Shown: positions 7,832 to 12,259 of the stretch, piece by piece
How the letters are laid out: every line of letters begins with the position of its first letter
Numbering within the stretch: the stretch's first letter is position 1
Translations under genes and position numbers: made by a program
Source of the DNA: Duncaniella sp.
GTDB lineage: Bacteria > Bacteroidota > Bacteroidia > Bacteroidales > Muribaculaceae
Assembly (NCBI GenBank): GCA_029052375.1
Contig: JAIDJD010000447.1
Coordinates: 1 to 12,259 of the forward strand
Direction: 5' to 3'
DNA length: 12,259 nt
Notes under the pieces: model-generated
Databases searched by the model: none
What the model was told of the DNA's origin: nothing
Seen by the model: the letters and a program-made list of their open reading frames with translations, nothing else

Positions 7832-8431
7832 TCAGACAGCCAACACCATATTTTTCTCCTTGGCTATACGCCTCATATTGAGCACAGCATAGCGCATACG
7901 TCCCAGAGCGGTGTTGATGCTGACGCCCGTCTGCTCGGCTATCTCCTTGAACGACAGATTGCGGTAGACACGCATCACCAACACCTCTCTCTGAGGGGCC
8001 GGGAGCGACATCACCAGGCGCCTGAGGTCCTCGTCTATCTGTCCGGCGATGATCTCGTCCTCCACGGTGCCGTCGCTGAGGTCGCGGCGGTTGAGCGTCA
8101 GGCAGCCCTCCTCGTCGGTCGACACACAGTTCTCGACGCTCTCCTGGCGGAAATAGTCGATGATCAGATTGTGCGCGATGCGCGTCAGCCAGCCCGAGAA
8201 CTTCCCGTGCTCCACATAACGTCCCTGCTTGATGGTGATGATTGCCTTCACGAAGGTCTCCTGGAAGATGTCGTCCGCCACGTCGCGGTTGCGCACTATA
8301 TGGAGGATGTACGAGAACACCTTCTGCTTGTGGCGCTCCAGCAGGACGTCGAACGCATCGTTATTATTGTCGGCATAAGCCTTAACCAGCTCCGAATCGC
8401 TCAGAGAGGCGAGCTTAGTCAGATTTTCCAT
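7832..8431 (-). CDS. ECF-type RNA polymerase sigma factor
   Basis: 199 aa. It directs RNA polymerase to alternative promoters. Region 2 lies at ~27-95, with DVADDIFQETFVKAI (50-64) and FSGWLTRIAHNLIIDYFRQ (78-96). A linker with DLSDGTVEDEII joins it to region 4 at ~143-188: LPAPQREVLVMRVYRNLSFK and EIAEQTGVSINTALGRMRYA, a helix-turn-helix for the -35 element. Regions 1 and 3 are absent, so this is ECF class. No anti-sigma gene (no one-helix FecR-like or zinc-binding protein) is next to it; the following gene, 5 bp downstream, is the porin. A good promoter lies ~120 bp upstream. I do not assign a target set. In Porphyromonas gingivalis an ECF factor, SigP, controls type IX secretion genes; nothing in this sequence shows that this is its counterpart. 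Confidence 0.93.
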   Translation of the reverse strand: MENLTKLASLSDSELVKAYADNNNDAFDVLLERHKQKVFSYILHIVRNRDVADDIFQETFVKAIITIKQGRYVEHGKFSGWLTRIAHNLIIDYFRQESVENCVSTDEEGCLTLNRRDLSDGTVEDEIIAGQIDEDLRRLVMSLPAPQREVLVMRVYRNLSFKEIAEQTGVSINTALGRMRYAVLNMRRIAKEKNMVLAV

Positions 8432-8489
8432 TCTTTACAATGACTTTTGATTAGAGTAGAATTCCGGCTATAGGCAATCTTGGTTTTAA

Positions 8490-8512
8490 AAGTGTTGGCG
8501 AAATAAGTGTTG
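8490..8512. repeat. Two direct copies of AAGTGTTG in the sigma-gene leader
   Basis: AAGTGTTG occurs at 8490-8497 and again at 8505-8512, 15 bp apart start to start (CAACACTT on the sense strand of the sigma gene). It lies between the predicted promoter and the start codon. Such spacing could suit a regulator or an RNA-binding site, but two 8-base copies can also arise by chance. Function is unknown. Confidence 0.35.
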
Positions 8513-8553
8513 CAATCTGTTTCTGACACGGCAGACAAAGCGCCGTTATCTCA

Positions 8554-8584
8554 CAAAGTTACAAATAAATATCTGTCCAATCAA
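8554..8584 (-). promoter_or_regulatory. Bacteroidota housekeeping promoter for the sigma-factor unit
   Basis: On the - strand, TAACTTTG (8561-8554) matches the Bacteroides -7 consensus TAnnTTTG exactly. A TTGA (8584-8581) lies 19 bases upstream, in the place of the -33 element, whose core is TTTG or TTG. Transcription would start near 8547, giving a 5' leader of about 115 bases before the ATG at 8431. The region around it is AT-rich. It would drive the sigma gene, the porin and perhaps the genes beyond. Confidence 0.7.
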
Positions 8585-8616
8585 GAATATTAACATAGAT
8601 TAACCCGCAGACACAC

Positions 8617-8648
8617 AATAAAAACCGCCCGGCCTCCGACAAGGGGCG
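8617..8648 (-). terminator. Possible weak second terminator after rpoC
   Basis: On the - strand a 5-bp stem CGCCC/GGGCG (8648-8644 with 8630-8626) is followed by TTTTTATT (8624-8617). A competing fold pairs GGCCT (8654-8650) with AGGCC (8635-8631). The stem is short and the loop is long, so this is at best a backup behind the stronger hairpin at 8668-8709. Confidence 0.3.
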
Positions 8649-8667
8649 CAGGCCCGCCATACGATAC

Positions 8668-8709
8668 AAAAAAAGACCGCCGCGCCATGCTGGAACATGA
8701 CGCGGCGGC
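8668..8709 (-). terminator. Intrinsic terminator of the rpoC transcription unit
   Basis: On the - strand, a GC-rich stem of 13 pairs (8708-8696 with 8689-8677, core CCGCCGCG, one G-U pair) closes a 6-base loop and is followed at once by seven T (8674-8668). It begins 29 bases after the rpoC stop. This is a textbook rho-independent terminator and marks rpoC as the last gene of its operon here. Confidence 0.92.
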
Positions 8710-8738
8710 ATTTATTTCAGTCTGTCAGACAGAAGGGC

Positions 8739-12259
<3,521 letters not shown>

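Larger units (their letters stand above)
8432..8738. other. Intergenic region between rpoC and the sigma-factor gene
   Basis: 307 bp with no supported gene. From the rpoC side it holds a short 3' trailer, a strong intrinsic terminator, a possible second weak one, an AT-rich stretch with the sigma-gene promoter, and a 5' leader of about 115 bases that contains two copies of an 8-base repeat. Most of it is far less GC-rich than the genes. The open frame on the + strand from 8171 to 8443 is a shadow of the sigma gene. Confidence 0.8.

Noticed and set aside
6837..7892. A 351-codon open frame on the + strand opposite the porin
   Set aside because: It is a shadow of the porin gene, whose signal peptide, barrel pattern and terminal Phe are clear. 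The antisense protein shows no family pattern.

Overview
The window is a 12.3 kb GC-rich fragment (roughly 60% GC by eye) of a Bacteroidota chromosome, most likely order Bacteroidales. The evidence is the pair of type IX secretion genes gldM and gldN, a signal peptidase I with the large insertion usual in this phylum, a sigma-gene promoter of the Bacteroides type (TAnnTTTG), an OprO/OprP-like porin, and starts that lack Shine-Dalgarno sequences. I cannot resolve the family. The first 17 bases match the end of the Nextera/Tn5 transposase adapter at 16 positions, so the left edge looks like a contig end with leftover adapter. The right edge cuts rpoC.

Left region (57-3793, + strand): gldM and gldN, two core type IX secretion genes (gldK and gldL would be expected upstream, beyond the edge), then a family 2 glycosyltransferase. 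GldN carries an unusual acidic-then-basic low-complexity tail.

Middle region (3801-8431, - strand): read in transcription order this is an ECF sigma factor, an outer-membrane porin, dapB (lysine/diaminopimelate synthesis), lepB (signal peptidase I) and a WbqC-like protein. Gaps are 5, 43, -4 and 3 bp, so these five genes could form one envelope-related operon. It meets the glycosyltransferase tail to tail with only 7 bp between. A well-formed promoter for the sigma gene lies at 8554-8584.

Right region (8668-12259, - strand): the last ~1170 codons of rpoC (RNA polymerase beta-prime), closed by a strong intrinsic terminator at 8668-8709 and perhaps a weaker one behind it. The terminator separates rpoC from the sigma-factor unit.

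Most of the window is conserved housekeeping and envelope biology. I did not find a clearly new system. The points most worth a second look are the adapter remnant, the GldN tail, the sigma-porin coupling without a visible anti-sigma factor, the Leu in place of Met beside the signal peptidase nucleophile, and an isoleucine codon bias (heavy ATA use outside rpoC) that is odd for a GC-rich genome.
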